The notes beneath the pieces were generated by a model that worked only from the letters and a program-made list of their open reading frames with translations, was not told the DNA's origin and ran no database searches. This document shows, one piece after another, positions 62,266 through 64,000 of a stretch of DNA of 64,000 bases (position 1 is the first letter of the stretch; every line of letters starts with the position of its first letter). The DNA is from Streptomyces sp. NBC_01429. Lineage in GTDB: Bacteria > Actinomycetota > Actinomycetes > Streptomycetales > Streptomycetaceae. The stretch is taken from NCBI RefSeq assembly GCF_036231945.1, contig NZ_CP109599.1, forward strand, positions 2,016,501 to 2,080,500. The letters run 5' to 3'. Position numbers and translations under genes: made by a program.

Positions 62266-62293
62266 GCCGCCGGGGCGCGGACCCGGCAGGCTC

Positions 62294-63385
62294 TCAGCCC
62301 AGCTCGTGCATCCAGCCGTGGGCGTCGGGGCCCTTGCCGGTCTGGATGTCGAGCAGCGCCGCGCGCAGCTTCAGCGTGACCTCGCCGGGCTCGCCGCCGG
62401 CCTGGGTCCACTCGCCGCTCGCCGACTTGACCACACCGACGGGGGTGATCACCGCCGCCGTACCGCAGGCGAAGACCTCGGTGAGCGTGCCGTTCTCCGC
62501 GTCGCGGCGCCACTGCTCCTTCGAGATCCGGCCCTCCTCGGAGGCGTAGCCGAGGTCTCCGGCCAGTTTGAGCAGCGAGTCACGGGTGATGCCCGCCAGC
62601 AGGGAGCCGGTCAGCTCCGGCGTGACGATGCGGTCCCCGTACACGAAGTACAGGTTCATCCCGCCCAGCTCCTCGACCCAGCGGTGCTCCACCGCGTCCA
62701 GATAGGCCACCTGGGCGCAGCCCTTCTCCGCCGCCTCGGCCTGGGCGAGCAGGGAGGCCGCGTAGTTGCCGCCGGTCTTGGCGTCGCCGATGCCGCCGGG
62801 GACCGCGCGGACGTAGTTCTCCGAGAGCCAGACGGAGACCGGCTCGACGCCGCCGGGGAAGTAGGCGCCGGCGGGCGAGGCGATGACGAGGAACAGGTAC
62901 TCGTTGGCCGGCCGGACACCGAGACCGACCTCCGCCGCGATCATGAACGGGCGCAGGTAGAGGGAGTCCTCCCCGCCGTGCGCCGGCACCCACGCCTTGT
63001 CCTGCTGGACGAGCGCGTCGCACGCGGCGATGAACGTCTCGACGGGCAGCTCGGGCATGGCGAGCCTGCGGGCCGAGCTCTGGAAGCGGGCGGCGTTGGC
63101 CTCGGGGCGGAAGGTGGCGACCGTGCCGTCGGGGCGGCGGTAGGCCTTGAGCCCCTCGAAGATCTCCTGCGCGTAGTGCAGGGTCATGTTGGCCGGGTCG
63201 AGCGAGAGCGGGCCGTACGGGACGAGCTGCGCGTCGTGCCAGCCGCGCCCCTCCGTCCACCTGATCGTCACCATGTGGTCGGTGAAGTACCGGCCGAACC
63301 CGGGAGCGGTGAGGATCGCCTCGCGCTCCGCGTCGGACAGCGGGCTGGAGGAGGGCTTGAGTTCGATCGTGGTTGGCGTGGTCAT
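62294..63385 (-). CDS. ilvE: Branched-chain amino acid aminotransferase
   Basis: A 363-residue fold-type IV PLP enzyme that makes the last step of Ile, Leu and Val synthesis. [14 protein letters not shown], the PLP Lys203 in [27 protein letters not shown] and [15 protein letters not shown] are present. The ATG follows AAGGACGAGT. It lies between leuB and cimA. Confidence 0.96.
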   Translation of the reverse strand: MTTPTTIELKPSSSPLSDAEREAILTAPGFGRYFTDHMVTIRWTEGRGWHDAQLVPYGPLSLDPANMTLHYAQEIFEGLKAYRRPDGTVATFRPEANAARFQSSARRLAMPELPVETFIAACDALVQQDKAWVPAHGGEDSLYLRPFMIAAEVGLGVRPANEYLFLVIASPAGAYFPGGVEPVSVWLSENYVRAVPGGIGDAKTGGNYAASLLAQAEAAEKGCAQVAYLDAVEHRWVEELGGMNLYFVYGDRIVTPELTGSLLAGITRDSLLKLAGDLGYASEEGRISKEQWRRDAENGTLTEVFACGTAAVITPVGVVKSASGEWTQAGGEPGEVTLKLRAALLDIQTGKGPDAHGWMHELG

Positions 63386-63568
63386 GAATACTCGTCCTTC
63401 ACCGGTTGTGTGTGACGGACCGTGCTCACACCGCTACGCCTACTAGGACGTCCGAGCATTCCCGTGTGCTGCGGCCCACTCCGATTATCGCTCGGAAGGG
63501 CGGGACGGAAACGTGTGGGTGAGTGCGGTCCGTGGCTGATGGTGTCACCCGGCGGCCGCACCGCACAG

Positions 63569-63606
63569 CGCAGCCGCCGGGTTCCTGGGGAGACCCGGCG
63601 GCTGCG
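63569..63606 (-). terminator. Terminator after leuB
   Basis: A perfect 14-bp stem (CGCAGCCGCCGGGT and complement) with a 10-nt loop starts 17 nt after the leuB stop, so ilvE is probably transcribed separately. Confidence 0.8.
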
Positions 63607-63622
63607 TGAGGAAGTCGTCGGG

Positions 63623-64000
63623 TCAGCTCGCTACTCGTACGGCGAGCGCGTCACCGATCTCGTCGGTCGTACGCGCGGAGGCCGCCGTACCGTCACGCCC
63701 GGCGAGGTCGGCCGCGACGGCCTCCTCGATCCGGACGGCCTCGGCGTCGAAGCCGAGGTGCCGCAGCAGCAGGGCGACGGAGAGGATGGTGGCCGTGGGG
63801 TCGGCCTTCCCCTGGCCCGCGATGTCCGGGGCCGATCCGTGGACCGGCTCGAACATGGACGGGAACGTGCGGTCCGGATTGATGTTCGCGGACGCGGCCA
63901 GGCCGATACCGCCGGTCACGGCGGCGGCCAGGTCGGTGAGGATGTCACCGAAGAGGTTGTCGGTGACGATCACGTCGAAGCGCTCGGGCTGGGTGACGAA
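63623..64000 (-). CDS. leuB: 3-isopropylmalate dehydrogenase, C-terminal part (runs off the window)
   Basis: The last 125 codons: [35 protein letters not shown], then [34 protein letters not shown]. These are the metal- and NAD-binding C-terminal motifs of LeuB. The N-terminal part is beyond the right edge. Confidence 0.95.
   Translation of the reverse strand, partial: FVTQPERFDVIVTDNLFGDILTDLAAAVTGGIGLAASANINPDRTFPSMFEPVHGSAPDIAGQGKADPTATILSVALLLRHLGFDAEAVRIEEAVAADLAGRDGTAASARTTDEIGDALAVRVAS

Larger units (their letters stand above)
61940..62293 (-). promoter_or_regulatory. cimA leader region
   Basis: The 354 nt between ilvE and cimA hold, in order of transcription, the ilvE terminator, a stretch that must carry the cimA promoter (no good consensus seen), the leader frame, the attenuator hairpin and the cimA ribosome-binding site. 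Confidence 0.55.

Overview
The window reads as core chromosome of a Streptomyces or very close relative. It has very high GC, GTG and TTG starts, HU with a Lys/Ala-rich tail, two conservons, NsdA, NdgR and the actinobacterial AccE subunit. From memory, the gene order follows the S. coelicolor amtB-nsdA-ftsY-smc-rnc-recG-leuCD-gltX-cvn1/cvn2-accB-cimA-ilvE-leuB stretch. No phage, insertion sequence, CRISPR array or rRNA was seen.

Layout. 1-7.4 kb: start of an ammonium transporter with a GlnR-type operator, nsdA, a PrimPol-like protein, ftsY, an NCS1 permease and a GlcP-type sugar permease. 7.6-23.4 kb: a mostly minus-strand housekeeping run (smc, acyP, mutM, rnc, rpmF, DUF177, a DivIVA-like coiled-coil protein, coaD, rsmD, recG, a DhaL-type protein), interrupted by a plus-strand CAP-domain gene and an HxlR regulator. 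23.6-32.1 kb: rpmB, thiD, thiL, an Lrp-type ligand-binding protein, a lipoprotein, ddl, gpsA, plsC, cofC and hupS. 32.2-36.5 kb: leuCD with the divergent IclR-type regulator ndgR, then a divergent DUF4188/MerR pair. 36.6-39.5 kb: five tRNA genes (3 Glu-CTC, 2 Gln-CTG) upstream in the same orientation as nothing else but lying next to gltX, then an FAH-family hydrolase. 39.7-51.4 kb: a small repeat-containing protein and two tandem conservons (A kinase-like, B roadblock, C DUF742, D GTPase). 51.4-60.3 kb: accE/accB, a PL8 lyase, a GH64 glucanase, an M15-like secreted protein, a YceI protein, a Gly-rich membrane protein and a lectin-domain remnant. 60.3-64 kb: cimA, ilvE and partial leuB.

Functional links. 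Branched-chain amino acid genes occur twice (leuCD-ndgR and leuB-ilvE-cimA). cimA, which feeds isoleucine synthesis, is preceded by a short reading frame with tandem Ile codons and a hairpin with a U-tract, which looks like a transcription attenuator. The tRNA-Glu and tRNA-Gln genes sit beside gltX, whose product probably charges both. The two conservons share a 537-bp block covering nearly all of cvnD with a single synonymous difference, while their cvnA genes have diverged strongly. This points to recent gene conversion.

All calls come from reading the sequence and from knowledge of the families. No database search was run.
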